Shown one piece after another: positions 1 to 8,011 of a stretch of DNA of 64,000 nucleotides. The number at the start of each line of letters is the position of its first letter. Position 1 is the stretch's first letter. Under the pieces are notes generated by a model that was given only the letters and a program-made list of their open reading frames with translations, was not told the DNA's origin and did not search any database. This DNA is from Microbacterium sp. A20 (GTDB lineage Bacteria > Actinomycetota > Actinomycetes > Actinomycetales > Microbacteriaceae): positions 62,001-126,000 of the forward strand of contig NZ_SSDF01000071.1 in NCBI RefSeq assembly GCF_004794515.1, read 5' to 3'. A program made the position numbers and the translations under genes.

Positions 1-384
1 CAGAGCGCCCTGTTCGCAGGGGCCGACACGGTCGCGCTCGGGGTCGCCGACACGTCCACCTTCGGCGTGGGCGACTGGGCGAGCGTCTTCGCCGCGTCCA
101 CGAACACCGCCGCCTATGACGGTGCACCCGTGACGCTCACGGGCTTCGTGACGCCCGACTCATCGGGCGATGACGGCGTGAACCTCACGCGACTGGTCAT
201 CACGCACTGCGTGATCGACGCGCAGACCGCTGCGCTGCCCGTCGACGTCGACCCGGAAGACTACGCGACCGGCCAGTGGGTCGAGATCACCGGCACCGTG
301 CGGGCGGACGCCGACGGAAAGCTCCGCATCGAGCCGACCGGTGTCGTCGCGATCGACGAGCCAGGGGATCCGTATGAGTACTGA
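1..384 (+). CDS. TIGR03943-type permease subunit, C-terminal part (partial)
   Basis: The frame is open from base 1 to a TGA at 382-384, so about 127 C-terminal residues are visible and the start lies upstream. The segment VTLTGFVTPD, then LVITHCVIDAQ and GQWVEITGTV, matches what I know of the C-terminal OB-like domain of the TIGR03943/YcgQ (DUF1980) family. Those proteins are membrane subunits of a putative two-component permease usually encoded next to a DUF318 (YcgR-like) permease, expected here just left of the window. The next gene starts inside this one (11-bp overlap), which suggests co-translation. The family call rests on pattern recall; the transported substrate is unknown. Confidence 0.65.
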   Translation, partial: QSALFAGADTVALGVADTSTFGVGDWASVFAASTNTAAYDGAPVTLTGFVTPDSSGDDGVNLTRLVITHCVIDAQTAALPVDVDPEDYATGQWVEITGTVRADADGKLRIEPTGVVAIDEPGDPYEY

Positions 385-2272
385 CGACGATCGCCCCGAG
401 GTGCCAGCCGTTCCGCAGACCCGTGCGGAGATGCGCGCGGCCAGAGAAGCAGCCGAGGCGGCCGAGGCCGAACGGATCGACCGCGCGCTCGCGACGCACC
501 ATGAGTCCGAGCCGAGCATCGATGAGCCGCGTGCCGATGCAGGCGAGACCTCTGCGCATGAGGCGGCTGCTCGGGAAGCTGCTGCCCGCGAAGCCGCCGC
601 TCGCGAAGCCGCTGCTCGCGAGGCCGCCGTCCGCGAGGCGGGTGATCGCGAGGTCGCCGAGCAGGAGGCCGCTGCCCGCAAGATGGCCGCCTTCGAGGCC
701 GCCGCACGGGAAGATGCCGAGGCGACGGCACTCCCCTCCGTGCCCGTCCCCACGGCGCCCGTCTTCATCGGCGCCACTCCCGCCGGTTCGGTTCCCGTCG
801 CCGGAGAGCCCGAGCTCGAGGCCGAGGCCGAGGCCGCGCGCGAAGAAGCATCCGCTCCGACCGACTCCCGTGGCCCGTCCGCAGAGGAGCCCGCACGCAC
901 TCCCGCGACGTCACGCGGTTTCCTCCTCACGATCGGTGCGGTCCTCGGCGTCCTGGTGCTCGTGGGCACCGGCTTCGGCATCGTGAGTCTCCTGCAGGGG
1001 CCACGGGTCAGCGAGGTGCAGGTGGATGCCGCGCAGGCGATCGAGTCGTCCGGAAGCAGGGTCATCCTCACCGCGAATCAAGCCCTCGCGCCGATCGATC
1101 CCGAGCAGGTCACGGTCGAGCCGGCCGTGCCGTTCACGGTCGACGCATCGGGGCGCGGCGTCGGCGTCCGCTTCACGGTTCCGCTCGACGACTCCACGAA
1201 GTACACGGTCCGTGTCGCCGATGTCACCGGCGCCGGCGGAGGTCCGTCGACGACGCTGACGACGAGTTTCGAGACCCCGGCGTCTCACATCTTCATCCTG
1301 CGCCGCGACGTCGACGGTAAGGACAAGATCTTCCTCACCGACCTCAAGGGCGACGGGGTGGCGGTCTACGAGCACGACAAGATCAACGACTTCCGCGCGA
1401 CCTCGAACCAGCTCGTCGTCGCGGTCGAGGAGGACGAGGGGTCCCGGCTGCTCGTGATGGATCGCGACGGGAAGAACCAGCGCGAGCTGAAACTCCCGGG
1501 TGACGGCTACGTGGGCGCGATCCAGGTCTCCGAGCGCGGCGGTCTCGTCGGCTACAGCTACTCCGACCGTGAGCTGAGCGACGACGAGGGACGCGCGAGC
1601 GTGCTGGTCACGCAGTCGCTGAACGGCAAGGACGATCCTCAGATCATCGAGGTCGCGGGCAAAGAGGCGAGCGTGTTCGTCTGGCAGTTCGTGCCCGACA
1701 GCGCCGCCGTGCTGTTCATCGACTTCGACGGAGCGCTCTCGCTCGTCGACCGATCCACCGACGCGGGGGTGCAGTCCCTCGGGCTCGCCGCGACCATCCA
1801 GGGCATCTCCCGGGGCACGTACACGGCGATCGTCGAGCGACTCGACGCCACCGTTGTCGAACTCAATCTCGCCGACGGATCCGAGCAGCCGCTCGCGGCA
1901 TCCGACCCCGATTACGGCACGGCCTCGTCGATCACTCCCTACCCCGGGGGCACGCTGCGGCACGTGGTCTCGCGCGACGATGCGGGGCTTCCGGTCGGGC
2001 AGGCGGTGATCCGCGTCGACGACGACGGCAAGGCGACTCCGCTGGTCGAGGTCAGCTCGGCGGATTCGATCCTGCAGGCGTGCGCGTCCCCGAGCGGCCA
2101 GTACGCGGCCGTCGCCATCGCGCCCGAACTGGCGAGCAACCCGTACGACGGGATGCTGCTCCCGCTGCCCGAGAAGGTCGAGACGCACCTGATCGACATG
2201 GAGTCGGGCAAGGAGATGGTCGCCCTCACCGGCTTCGACGTCTCCTGGTGCCAGACGGCACCGCGGTTCTGA
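374..2272 (+). CDS. Membrane-anchored protein with Ala/Glu-rich N-terminus and propeller-like exterior
   Basis: A 632-residue protein of unknown function. I start at ATG 374, behind an AGGGGAT ribosome site, rather than at the 33-bp longer frame. Residues 1-60 are acidic. Residues about 63-100 are tandem AAREA-type pentapeptides that should form a charged coiled coil, encoded by near-identical 15-bp repeats. A single membrane helix lies at about 182-206, so the repeat part should be cytoplasmic and the rest outside. The exterior has an Ig-like segment (about 215-300), then repeated short beta motifs such as FILRRDVDGKDKIFL and LLVMDRDGKNQREL, which look like propeller blades (TolB/WD40-like). 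It overlaps the upstream permease subunit by 11 bp. A role in sensing or cell-wall contact would be inference only. Confidence 0.75.
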   Translation: MSTDDDRPEVPAVPQTRAEMRAAREAAEAAEAERIDRALATHHESEPSIDEPRADAGETSAHEAAAREAAAREAAAREAAAREAAVREAGDREVAEQEAAARKMAAFEAAAREDAEATALPSVPVPTAPVFIGATPAGSVPVAGEPELEAEAEAAREEASAPTDSRGPSAEEPARTPATSRGFLLTIGAVLGVLVLVGTGFGIVSLLQGPRVSEVQVDAAQAIESSGSRVILTANQALAPIDPEQVTVEPAVPFTVDASGRGVGVRFTVPLDDSTKYTVRVADVTGAGGGPSTTLTTSFETPASHIFILRRDVDGKDKIFLTDLKGDGVAVYEHDKINDFRATSNQLVVAVEEDEGSRLLVMDRDGKNQRELKLPGDGYVGAIQVSERGGLVGYSYSDRELSDDEGRASVLVTQSLNGKDDPQIIEVAGKEASVFVWQFVPDSAAVLFIDFDGALSLVDRSTDAGVQSLGLAATIQGISRGTYTAIVERLDATVVELNLADGSEQPLAASDPDYGTASSITPYPGGTLRHVVSRDDAGLPVGQAVIRVDDDGKATPLVEVSSADSILQACASPSGQYAAVAIAPELASNPYDGMLLPLPEKVETHLIDMESGKEMVALTGFDVSWCQTAPRF

Positions 2273-2273
2273 C

Positions 2274-3005
2274 ATGTCGACGCACGATGCTCTGCGCCGT
2301 GCCGTCCGCGCCGATCTGGGCGGCTCCGCGGTCGACGTGGCCCCGCGACTCCTCGGGGCGGAACTGCGTACGTTCGTGACCGGGCCCGACGACACGGACC
2401 CGGTCGAGGTGCGGCTGCGCATCACCGAGGTCGAGGCCTATCACGGTCGGGGGACCGGGGAGATCGCGGATCCAGGGTCGCATGCGCGGATGGGGCCGAC
2501 CGTCCGCAATGCCACGATGTGGGGCGAGCCCGGACACCTGTACGTCTACCTGAGTCACGGCATCCACTCGTGCGTCAACGTCGTGTGCGGGCCCGAGGGG
2601 CAGGGCGACGGCGTGCTGCTGCGTGCCGGTGAGGTCGTGTCCGGAGCGGATGCCGCGGCTCGGCGGCGGGGTGCGGCGCTGCCTCTCGGGCGCATCGCTC
2701 TTCGCGACCTCGCCCGGGGGCCGGGACGTCTCGGTCAGGCCGTCGGGTTGCGGCATCCTCTGCACGACGGGATCGACGCCGTGACGGGGGAGCAGCGGCA
2801 CGGCGCACGGGCGGAACTGTGGTTGGGCGAACCGCGGGACGACGTGGTGAGCGGGCCGCGGGTCGGTGTCGCGGGAGTCGCCGGTACGCACGCCTTCCCC
2901 TGGCGTTTCTGGATCGACGGCGACCCCACGGTGTCGCCGTTCCGCTGGGGCCGCGGTGCCGCCGAGGCTGCGGCCGTTCCTGGTGCCCCGCCCGTGCTAA
3001 ACTGA
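2274..3005 (+). CDS. mpg: DNA-3-methyladenine glycosylase (AAG/MPG family)
   Basis: A 243-residue base-excision repair enzyme that flips out and removes 3-methyladenine and other alkylated purines. Landmarks are the early RLLGAEL segment, the TEVEAYHG motif carrying the catalytic Glu near residue 50, the GPTVRNATMW stretch, GHLYVYLSHGIHSCVNVV, and the arginine-rich ARRRGAAL region before GPGRLGQA. The length is slightly above the usual 190-220 residues. The ATG lies one base after the upstream stop, so translation is probably coupled. The last codons overlap a TAAACT element that could serve as a -10 for the ribosomal genes downstream. Confidence 0.92.
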   Translation: MSTHDALRRAVRADLGGSAVDVAPRLLGAELRTFVTGPDDTDPVEVRLRITEVEAYHGRGTGEIADPGSHARMGPTVRNATMWGEPGHLYVYLSHGIHSCVNVVCGPEGQGDGVLLRAGEVVSGADAAARRRGAALPLGRIALRDLARGPGRLGQAVGLRHPLHDGIDAVTGEQRHGARAELWLGEPRDDVVSGPRVGVAGVAGTHAFPWRFWIDGDPTVSPFRWGRGAAEAAAVPGAPPVLN

Positions 3006-3013
3006 CTCTTTGT

Positions 3014-3035
3014 CTGCGCACACTCCTGTGCGCAG
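3014..3035. terminator. Perfect 9-bp hairpin between mpg and rpmB
   Basis: CTGCGCACA, a CTCC loop, and TGTGCGCAG form a perfect stem starting 8 bp after mpg. No T tract follows, so it may be a weak terminator for mpg or a structured element in the rpmB leader. A TAAACT box at 2998-3003 could start a transcript that includes the hairpin. Confidence 0.4.
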
Positions 3036-3061
3036 TTCGCGTGCCGCTGGGTGTTTCTCGG

Positions 3062-3078
3062 TTCCTGAGCCTGTCGAA
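3062..3078. repeat. Single copy of a common dispersed extragenic element
   Basis: The 17-mer CCTGAGCCTGTCGAAGG lies in the mpg-rpmB gap. I know this word as a dispersed intergenic element in many bacterial genomes; its function is unclear. Only one copy was seen in this window, so calling it a repeat rests on outside knowledge. Confidence 0.3.
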
Positions 3079-3158
3079 GGAGTCGAAGGGCCCGCGGCGT
3101 GCAGACAAGGGATCTTGGGTGAGGCCGTCCGGTCTCACGGTATAGAAGGAGTCACATC

Positions 3159-3395
3159 ATGGCAGCAGTGTGCCAGGTGACCGGAGCTGTTCCCGGCTTC
3201 GGACACAATGTCTCGCACTCGCACCGCCGGACGAAGCGCCGCTTCGACCCGAACGTGCAGAAGAAGACGTATTTCGTTCCGTCGCTCGGTCGTAAGATCA
3301 CGCTCAACGTGTCCGCCAAGGGCATCAAGGTGATCGACGTCCGTGGCATCGAGAACGTGGTCAAGGACCTCCAGGCGAAGGGTGTGAAGCTCTAA
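3159..3395 (+). CDS. rpmB: 50S ribosomal protein L28
   Basis: A 78-residue large-subunit protein recognised by [28 protein letters not shown]. An AAGGAG ribosome site precedes the ATG at normal spacing. It has a single cysteine (Cys5) and lacks the paired CxxC motifs of zinc-binding L28, so it is the zinc-free (C-minus) form. It is the first gene of a tight rpmB-rpmG-rpsN unit. Its stop overlaps the next start (TAATG). Codon choice is strongly biased toward AAG, CGT and CTC, as expected for high expression. I saw no Zur-like palindrome upstream. Confidence 0.97.
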   Translation: MAAVCQVTGAVPGFGHNVSHSHRRTKRRFDPNVQKKTYFVPSLGRKITLNVSAKGIKVIDVRGIENVVKDLQAKGVKL

Positions 3396-3565
3396 TGGCC
3401 AAGAAGGCTCAGGACGTTCGTCCGATCATCAAGCTGCGTTCGACGGCAGGTACGGGATACACGTACGTGACCAAGAAGAACCGCCGCAACACCCCCGACC
3501 GCCTCGTGCTCAAGAAGTACGACCCGGTCATCCGTCAGCACGTCGAATTCCGAGAGGAGCGTTGA
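3395..3565 (+). CDS. rpmG: 50S ribosomal protein L33
   Basis: A 56-residue protein that is easy to miss because of its size. It begins [19 protein letters not shown] and continues through [21 protein letters not shown] to end in REER. It contains no cysteine, so it is the zinc-free form of L33. The ATG shares its A with the rpmB stop codon, giving full translational coupling, and rpsN follows after 3 bp. The order L28-L33-S14 with all zinc-free forms is a known arrangement in actinobacteria, where such paralogues can replace zinc-binding versions during zinc shortage. Whether this genome also has the zinc-binding set cannot be seen here. Confidence 0.96.
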   Translation: MAKKAQDVRPIIKLRSTAGTGYTYVTKKNRRNTPDRLVLKKYDPVIRQHVEFREER

Positions 3566-3568
3566 TCA

Positions 3569-3874
3569 ATGGCTAAGAAGAGCAAGATCGCTCGCAACGA
3601 GCAGCGCAAGGTCATCGTCGAGCGTTACGCCGAGCGTCGCGCCGAGCTGAAGAAGACTTTGGTCGACCCGAACGCCACCGACGAGGCCCGCGAGGCCGCA
3701 CGCGTCGGCCTGCAGAAGCTGCCGCGCAACGCGTCGCCGGCTCGCGTGCGTTCGCGCGACGTCATCGACGGCCGCCCCCGCGGTGTCCTCACGAAGTTCG
3801 GCATCTCGCGTGTCCGCTTCCGTGACATGGCACACCGTGGCGAGCTGCCCGGCGTGACCAAGTCCAGCTGGTAA
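3569..3874 (+). CDS. rpsN: 30S ribosomal protein S14 (long, zinc-free form)
   Basis: A 101-residue small-subunit protein with the family signatures [16 protein letters not shown] near the N-terminus and [39 protein letters not shown] at the end. This is the long (about 100-residue) S14 without the two CxxC zinc motifs of the 61-residue type Z protein. A GAGAGGAGC ribosome site lies inside the end of rpmG, three bases downstream of which translation starts. It closes the rpmB-rpmG-rpsN unit and is followed within 20 bp by a strong terminator. Confidence 0.97.
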   Translation: MAKKSKIARNEQRKVIVERYAERRAELKKTLVDPNATDEAREAARVGLQKLPRNASPARVRSRDVIDGRPRGVLTKFGISRVRFRDMAHRGELPGVTKSSW

Positions 3875-3890
3875 GACTCAGCAGACAGAG

Positions 3891-3918
3891 GGGGCGAGGA
3901 TCTTCGGATCCTCGCCCC
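3891..3918 (+). terminator. Strong UUCG-tetraloop terminator after rpsN
   Basis: A 12-bp perfect stem (GGGGCGAGGATC with GATCCTCGCCCC) closes a TTCG tetraloop over a C-G pair, the classic extra-stable loop. TTCTGC follows. It ends the ribosomal-protein transcript. Confidence 0.88.
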
Positions 3919-3925
3919 TTCTGCG

Positions 3926-4004
3926 TCCCCGGGCTTGGCGTGTCCCGGGGGATTCTGTGTTCCCGGGGCTTCTACATTCCCGGGGCTTCTGTGTTCCCGG
4001 GTCC
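3926..4004. repeat. 17-bp tandem repeat (about 4.6 units)
   Basis: Units begin at 3926, 3943, 3961, 3978 and 3995 and follow the pattern TCCCGGGGCTTCTGTGT; units 3 and 4 differ at only three positions. It lies in the non-coding stretch between the rpsN terminator and the palindrome at 4015. No gene is visible between 3875 and 4261 on either strand; that gap holds this minisatellite, the terminator and the palindrome. Confidence 0.75.
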
Positions 4005-4014
4005 CTCACGCTCT

Positions 4015-4081
4015 GAAGGAGATCTCACGGAATGAAGGAGCGGATGCCGCATCCACTCCTTCATTCCGTGAGATCTCCTTC
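4015..4081. repeat. 67-bp palindrome, copy 1
   Basis: Two perfect 26-bp arms (4015-4040 and 4056-4081; arm begins GAAGGAGATCTCACGG) surround a smaller palindrome, GGATGC-C-GCATCC. A second copy lies at 5187-5253 on the other side of the DUF559 gene. It could extrude as a cruciform, terminate transcription in both directions, or be a REP/MITE-like element. Confidence 0.9.
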
Positions 4082-4261
4082 GTTCCGAGCGGGGTCGTTT
4101 CGAGCGGGGTGGGGGATGCGAGCAGGCGAGGATGCGAGCAGACGAGCAGACCAGCGGGTACCGGGGCTGTTCTCCTGCACCGGGCCCTGCGCTGAGGAAA
4201 GTCTGACCGCATGCCGGAACCGCGGCGACATGCGGCTGCTCTTCGGCGGCAGGATCGTTCG

Positions 4262-5086
4262 ATGGATCCCGTGGATGAGCTGAGGCGTCGCGGGGGAGTC
4301 GCGCCGGTGCGGACTCTCCGAGCAGCCGGGGTCAGCGCGCACGCGCTTCGGCGGTCGAAGGAGCGGCGCGAGATCTCAACGGTGCGGCAGGGGTGGGTGG
4401 CGCTCCCGGAAGCTGATCCGAAGGTCGTCGGCGCCGTCGCGCACGGCGTGGTGCTGAGCTGTGTCACCGCGGCCGCCCGGCAGGGGCTCTGGGTTCCCGA
4501 GAAGCCCGCACTGCATGTCGTTGCCAGACCGAATGCCGCGCGGATCCAGGTGCCGGCACACGTCGTCGTGCACTGGTCGAAGCCGGTCGTCGTGCGGCCA
4601 CCCGACGCGACGGTGGATGAGTTGCTGAACGCCCTCGCCCTGGTCGCTCAATGCCAGCCGTTCGAGACGGCGCTCGTCGTCTGGGAGTCGACCATGAACA
4701 AGGGGCTCGTCGATCGCGAGCGGCTTCGTGGGCTCGATCTTCCGCCGCCGGCCCGAGCGGTCCTCGAGCGAGCGCGACCGTTCGCCGACTCTGGGCTGGA
4801 GACGATCGTCATCCACCGGCTTCGCTGGCTGGGGCTTCGGATGCTGCCCCAGGCCTGGTGCGTCGACCGGCGGGTGGATCTGCTGATCGGGGATCGGCTG
4901 GTCATCCAGATCGACGGGGCGACGCACGCGGGCGAGCAGCGGACCAAGGACATCGCGCATGACGCGCAGCTGATGATTCGCGGCTACCGCGTTCTTCGTT
5001 TCAGCTATGAGCAGGTCATGCAGCGTTGGCCCGAGGTGCAGACGGTGATCATGGAGGCCGTCGCACAGGGCGCGCACCTCGCCTGA
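4262..5086 (+). CDS. DUF559 (Vsr-fold) protein with N-terminal helix-turn-helix region
   Basis: I take ATG 4262 (MDPVDELRRRGGV), which aligns with the usual N-terminus of this actinobacterial family; the frame is open back to 4211. The protein has 274 residues. The first 50 resemble the AbiEi-antitoxin-type winged helix often found here. The last 110, from SGLETIVIHRLRWLG through VDLLIGDRLVIQIDGATHAG to GYRVLRFSYEQVM, form a DUF559 domain. That is a restriction-endonuclease-like fold related to Vsr, with Asp/Gln/Asp-type active-site positions visible (VDLLIGD, IQIDG). Cellular substrate is unknown. The gene stands alone and is bracketed by two copies of the same palindrome, which is unusual. 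Confidence 0.7.
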   Translation: MDPVDELRRRGGVAPVRTLRAAGVSAHALRRSKERREISTVRQGWVALPEADPKVVGAVAHGVVLSCVTAAARQGLWVPEKPALHVVARPNAARIQVPAHVVVHWSKPVVVRPPDATVDELLNALALVAQCQPFETALVVWESTMNKGLVDRERLRGLDLPPPARAVLERARPFADSGLETIVIHRLRWLGLRMLPQAWCVDRRVDLLIGDRLVIQIDGATHAGEQRTKDIAHDAQLMIRGYRVLRFSYEQVMQRWPEVQTVIMEAVAQGAHLA

Positions 5087-5186
5087 GCATCCCCCAAGCC
5101 TGAGCACCCCAGCCTGAGCATCCTCCTCACCTGAGCATCCACCAGGCCTGACCATCCACTCGCCTGCGCAGCCCCACGCACGACGC

Positions 5187-5253
5187 GAAGGAGATCTCAC
5201 GGAATGAAGGAGCGGATGCGGCATCCACTCCTTCTTTCCGTGAGTTCTCCTTC
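5187..5253. repeat. 67-bp palindrome, copy 2
   Basis: The left arm (5187-5212) is identical to copy 1. The right arm (5228-5253) carries two substitutions, so the stem has two mismatches. The core is again GGATGC and GCATCC. It lies between the DUF559 gene and msrA, which converge on it. Confidence 0.88.
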
Positions 5254-5352
5254 ACTCCGTGTGAGCGACGGACACCCGTCGGCAGGCCATACACCTCACG
5301 CGAGGTCAGCGCCCAGGCCGGAACGGGTGCCCGCCAGGCTCGGGACCCCGGC

Positions 5353-5898
5353 CTAGACGGCGGAGCGCTCCGCGCGCTTGGGCAGCACCCATCCCGCACG
5401 CGGGAAGTGGCAGGTGTAGCCGTTGGGGTACTTGATCAGGTAGTCCTGGTGCTCTTCCTCGGCCTCCCAGAACGGACCCTCGGGTTCGATCGTGGTGACG
5501 GCCTTGCCCGGCCACAGGCCCGAGGCGTCGACGTCGGCGATCGTGTCGCGCGCGACCGTCTCCTGCTCGGGGGAGAGCGGGAAGATCGCCGAGCGGTAGC
5601 TCGAGCCGATGTCGTTGCCCTGACGGTCCTTCGTGGACGGATCGTGGATCTGGAAGAAGAACGCGAGGATGTCGCGGTACGTCGTCTTCGTCGGGTCGAA
5701 CACGATCTCCACGGCCTCGGCGTGGCCGGGGTGGTTGCGGTAGGTCGCGTGGTCGTTCGAACCGCCGGTGTACCCGACGCGGGTGCTGATCACGCCGGGC
5801 TGGCGGCGGATCAGGTCTTCCATGCCCCAGAAACAGCCGCCGGCGAGGACGGCCGTCTCGGTCCCGGGCGTGCGGGTGATGGTTCCGGTGTCGGTCAT
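5353..5898 (-). CDS. msrA: Peptide-methionine (S)-S-oxide reductase
   Basis: A 181-residue MsrA that reduces the S-epimer of methionine sulfoxide in proteins. The catalytic motif GCFWG is at residues 21-25 with nucleophile Cys22. [24 protein letters not shown] and SSYRSAIF complete the family core. No second cysteine pair is present near the C-terminus, so recycling may use a low-molecular-weight thiol or thioredoxin directly. It follows msrB with a 4-bp ATGA overlap, so both stereospecific reductases are co-translated as an oxidative-damage repair unit. Confidence 0.96.
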   Translation of the reverse strand: MTDTGTITRTPGTETAVLAGGCFWGMEDLIRRQPGVISTRVGYTGGSNDHATYRNHPGHAEAVEIVFDPTKTTYRDILAFFFQIHDPSTKDRQGNDIGSSYRSAIFPLSPEQETVARDTIADVDASGLWPGKAVTTIEPEGPFWEAEEEHQDYLIKYPNGYTCHFPRAGWVLPKRAERSAV

Positions 5899-6383
5899 GA
5901 CTGCTCCTCAGAGGTGGCGGTGGTGGGGGTGTCGAGCGTCTTCGCGAAGAGGGGACTGTAGCGACCGTACCCCTCCTCCTCCAGCCTGTCAGCCGGGACG
6001 AAGCGCAGGGCCGCGGAGTTCATGCAGTAGCGGAGCCCGCCTTCGTCGCGGGGTCCGTCGTCGAAGACATGGCCGAGGTGGCTGTCGGCGTTCGCGGAGC
6101 GCGCTTCGGTGCGCTTCATGAACAGCGAACGGTCGGTGCGCGTCGTGACGGCATCCGCCTCGATGGGCTTGGTGAAGCTGGGCCAACCGGTTCCGCTGTC
6201 GAACTTGTCGGTCGACGAGAACAGCGGCTCGCCCGAGACGACGTCGACGTAGATGCCGTCGTCGTGGTTGTTCCAGTACGCGTTGCGGAACGGCGGTTCG
6301 GTCGCGTCCTGCTGGGTCACCTCGTACTGCAGGTTCGTGAGGCCACTGACGGCCTCGGGGGTCTTGCCGTAGTCGTTCGACAT
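5895..6383 (-). CDS. msrB: Peptide-methionine (R)-S-oxide reductase
   Basis: A 162-residue MsrB that reduces the R-epimer of methionine sulfoxide. Motifs are [43 protein letters not shown] and [11 protein letters not shown], with catalytic Cys120. Cys120 is the only cysteine, so the structural zinc site (two CxxC motifs) and an internal resolving cysteine are both absent. An AGGAGT ribosome site precedes the ATG. It is the first gene of the msrB-msrA operon and ends inside the msrA start (ATGA). Confidence 0.96.
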   Translation of the reverse strand: MSNDYGKTPEAVSGLTNLQYEVTQQDATEPPFRNAYWNNHDDGIYVDVVSGEPLFSSTDKFDSGTGWPSFTKPIEADAVTTRTDRSLFMKRTEARSANADSHLGHVFDDGPRDEGGLRYCMNSAALRFVPADRLEEEGYGRYSPLFAKTLDTPTTATSEEQS

Positions 6384-6537
6384 GATCTGACTCCTTGTCC
6401 GACGTCGCTGGCTGCGGCGTCACAGAGAAGAACCGCGGACGGCGCTGTTTTGGTCCCGCAGGGCTGGGAGCGCGCTGTGAGTTTCTGCGGACTCGATAGA
6501 GTTGCCTCCGCACTGCACACCGCCCGAGGGGAATCAC

Positions 6538-7455
6538 ATGTCCGTTGGACTGCTCGCCGTCGTCGACGACATCCTGAGCGCCGCGATGAAGGCCTCGGCC
6601 AAGGCGGCGGGTGTCGTGATCGACGATGCCGCGGTCACCCCGCAGTACGTGCAGGGCATCACGCCCGCGCGAGAGCTGCCGGTCGTCGGCAAGATCGCGC
6701 TCGGCTCGCTCGCGAACAAGTTCCTCATCATCATCCCCGCGGCTCTGCTGCTCACCGCGTTCGCCCCGTGGGTGCTGCCGTATCTGCTGATCCTGGGCGG
6801 CGCGTACCTGTGCTTCGAGGGCGCCGAGAAGGTGCTGGAGTGGTTCGGCGTGCAGCACGGCCACGCCGACGAGGGCGCCCGCGACGAGAAGAAGCTCGTC
6901 CTGGGCGCGGTGCGCACCGACCTGATCCTCTCGACCGAGATCATGCTCATCTCGCTGGCGAGCCTGGAGAAGGGCCTCGACATCTGGGCGACGCTCGCCA
7001 TCCTCGCCGTTATCGCACTCCTGATGACGGGTGTCGTCTACGGCGCCGTCGCACTGCTCGTGAAGATCGACGACATCGGGCTGAAGATGGCGAAGAACCC
7101 GGTGCGTCGCGTACGGCACACCGGCACCAGGATCGTGCGTTCCATGCCCGCGGTGTTCCGCTTCATCAGCATCCTCGGCACGGTCGCCATGCTCTGGGTC
7201 GGTGGACACCTCGTGCTCGTGAACCTGGGCGAGGTCGGCTGGCACTTCCCGGTCGACGTGCTGCACGGCGTGGAGCACGCGCTCCACAACCTCGGTCCGG
7301 TCGTCGTCTGGATCGTCGACACGATCATCTCCGCGATCGCCGGTCTCATCCTGGGGCTGCTCATCGTCGGGATCATCCTGGGGATCGCGAAGCTGTTCGG
7401 CAAGAAGCCGAACTTCCACGAGGGCGAGGAATCCCCCGCCGACGTGCACGTCTGA
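6538..7455 (+). CDS. DUF808 family membrane protein (YedI-like)
   Basis: A 305-residue inner-membrane protein. ATG 6538 follows a GAGGGGAA ribosome site and yields the family-typical N-terminus MSVGLLAVVDDILSAAMKASAKAAGVVIDDAAVTPQYV. Several long hydrophobic helices follow (about 62-95, 145-185, 205-230, 255-285), with the conserved cytoplasmic segment GARDEKKLVLGAVRTDLILSTEI between them. The family, which includes E. coli YedI, has no established function. The next gene starts 26 bp downstream on the same strand. Confidence 0.9.
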   Translation: MSVGLLAVVDDILSAAMKASAKAAGVVIDDAAVTPQYVQGITPARELPVVGKIALGSLANKFLIIIPAALLLTAFAPWVLPYLLILGGAYLCFEGAEKVLEWFGVQHGHADEGARDEKKLVLGAVRTDLILSTEIMLISLASLEKGLDIWATLAILAVIALLMTGVVYGAVALLVKIDDIGLKMAKNPVRRVRHTGTRIVRSMPAVFRFISILGTVAMLWVGGHLVLVNLGEVGWHFPVDVLHGVEHALHNLGPVVVWIVDTIISAIAGLILGLLIVGIILGIAKLFGKKPNFHEGEESPADVHV

Positions 7456-7481
7456 CGCAGCAGAAGAGAGACCACCCGCCG

Positions 7482-8009
7482 ATGACAGCCGTCCGAATCA
7501 GGGACGCGGAGACCGCAGACCTCGAGACGATCACCGCGATCCACAACCATGCGGTGCTGCACACCACCGCGATCTGGAACGAGGACGCCGTCGACCTCGC
7601 CGACCGCGTCGCCTGGCTCGCCGACCGCACCTCCCGCGGCTACCCGGTGATCGTCGCCGTCGACGACTCCGGGGTGCTGGGGTACGCGTCGTATGCGCAG
7701 TGGCGTCCGCACAGCGGCTACCGGCACACGGTCGAGCACTCCGTGTACGTCCTCGACGGTCAGCACGGCCGGGGTATCGGCACCGCGCTGATGACCGCGC
7801 TCGTCGCCCGCGCCCGTGCCGCCGGGCTGCACGTCATGATCGCCGGCGTCGAGAGCGGGAACGCCGCCTCCATCGCGCTGCACCAGCGCCTCGGCTTCGT
7901 CGAGGTCGGACGGATGCCGCAGGTCGGGGCCAAGTTCGGACGCTGGCTCGACCTGAGCATGCTCCAGCTCGTGCTCGACGACCGTGCCGAACCCGGCGCA
8001 GCATCCTGA
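7482..8009 (+). CDS. GNAT N-acetyltransferase, phosphinothricin acetyltransferase-like
   Basis: A 175-residue GNAT enzyme that should transfer acetyl from acetyl-CoA to a small amine. It follows the Pat/Bar subfamily closely: RDAETADLETITAIHNHAVLHTTAIW near the start, YASYAQWRPHSGYRHTVEHSVYV in the middle, the CoA-binding QHGRGIGTALMTAL loop, and IAGVESGNAASIALHQRLGFVEVG near the end. ATG 7482 lies behind a GAGAGACC site. pnuC starts three bases after its stop, so the two are co-transcribed. Resistance to phosphinothricin is possible, but many relatives act on other amines. Confidence 0.85.
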   Translation: MTAVRIRDAETADLETITAIHNHAVLHTTAIWNEDAVDLADRVAWLADRTSRGYPVIVAVDDSGVLGYASYAQWRPHSGYRHTVEHSVYVLDGQHGRGIGTALMTALVARARAAGLHVMIAGVESGNAASIALHQRLGFVEVGRMPQVGAKFGRWLDLSMLQLVLDDRAEPGAAS

Positions 8010-8011
8010 CC

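Noticed and set aside
911..2425. Long minus-strand ORF opposite the propeller-like protein
   Set aside because: It is an antisense shadow produced by high GC at third positions: Arg/Asp/His-rich, no domain, no ribosome site.
3080..3158. Zur operator before rpmB
   Set aside because: No palindrome of the TGAAAATGATTTTCA type was seen; the region is GC-rich.
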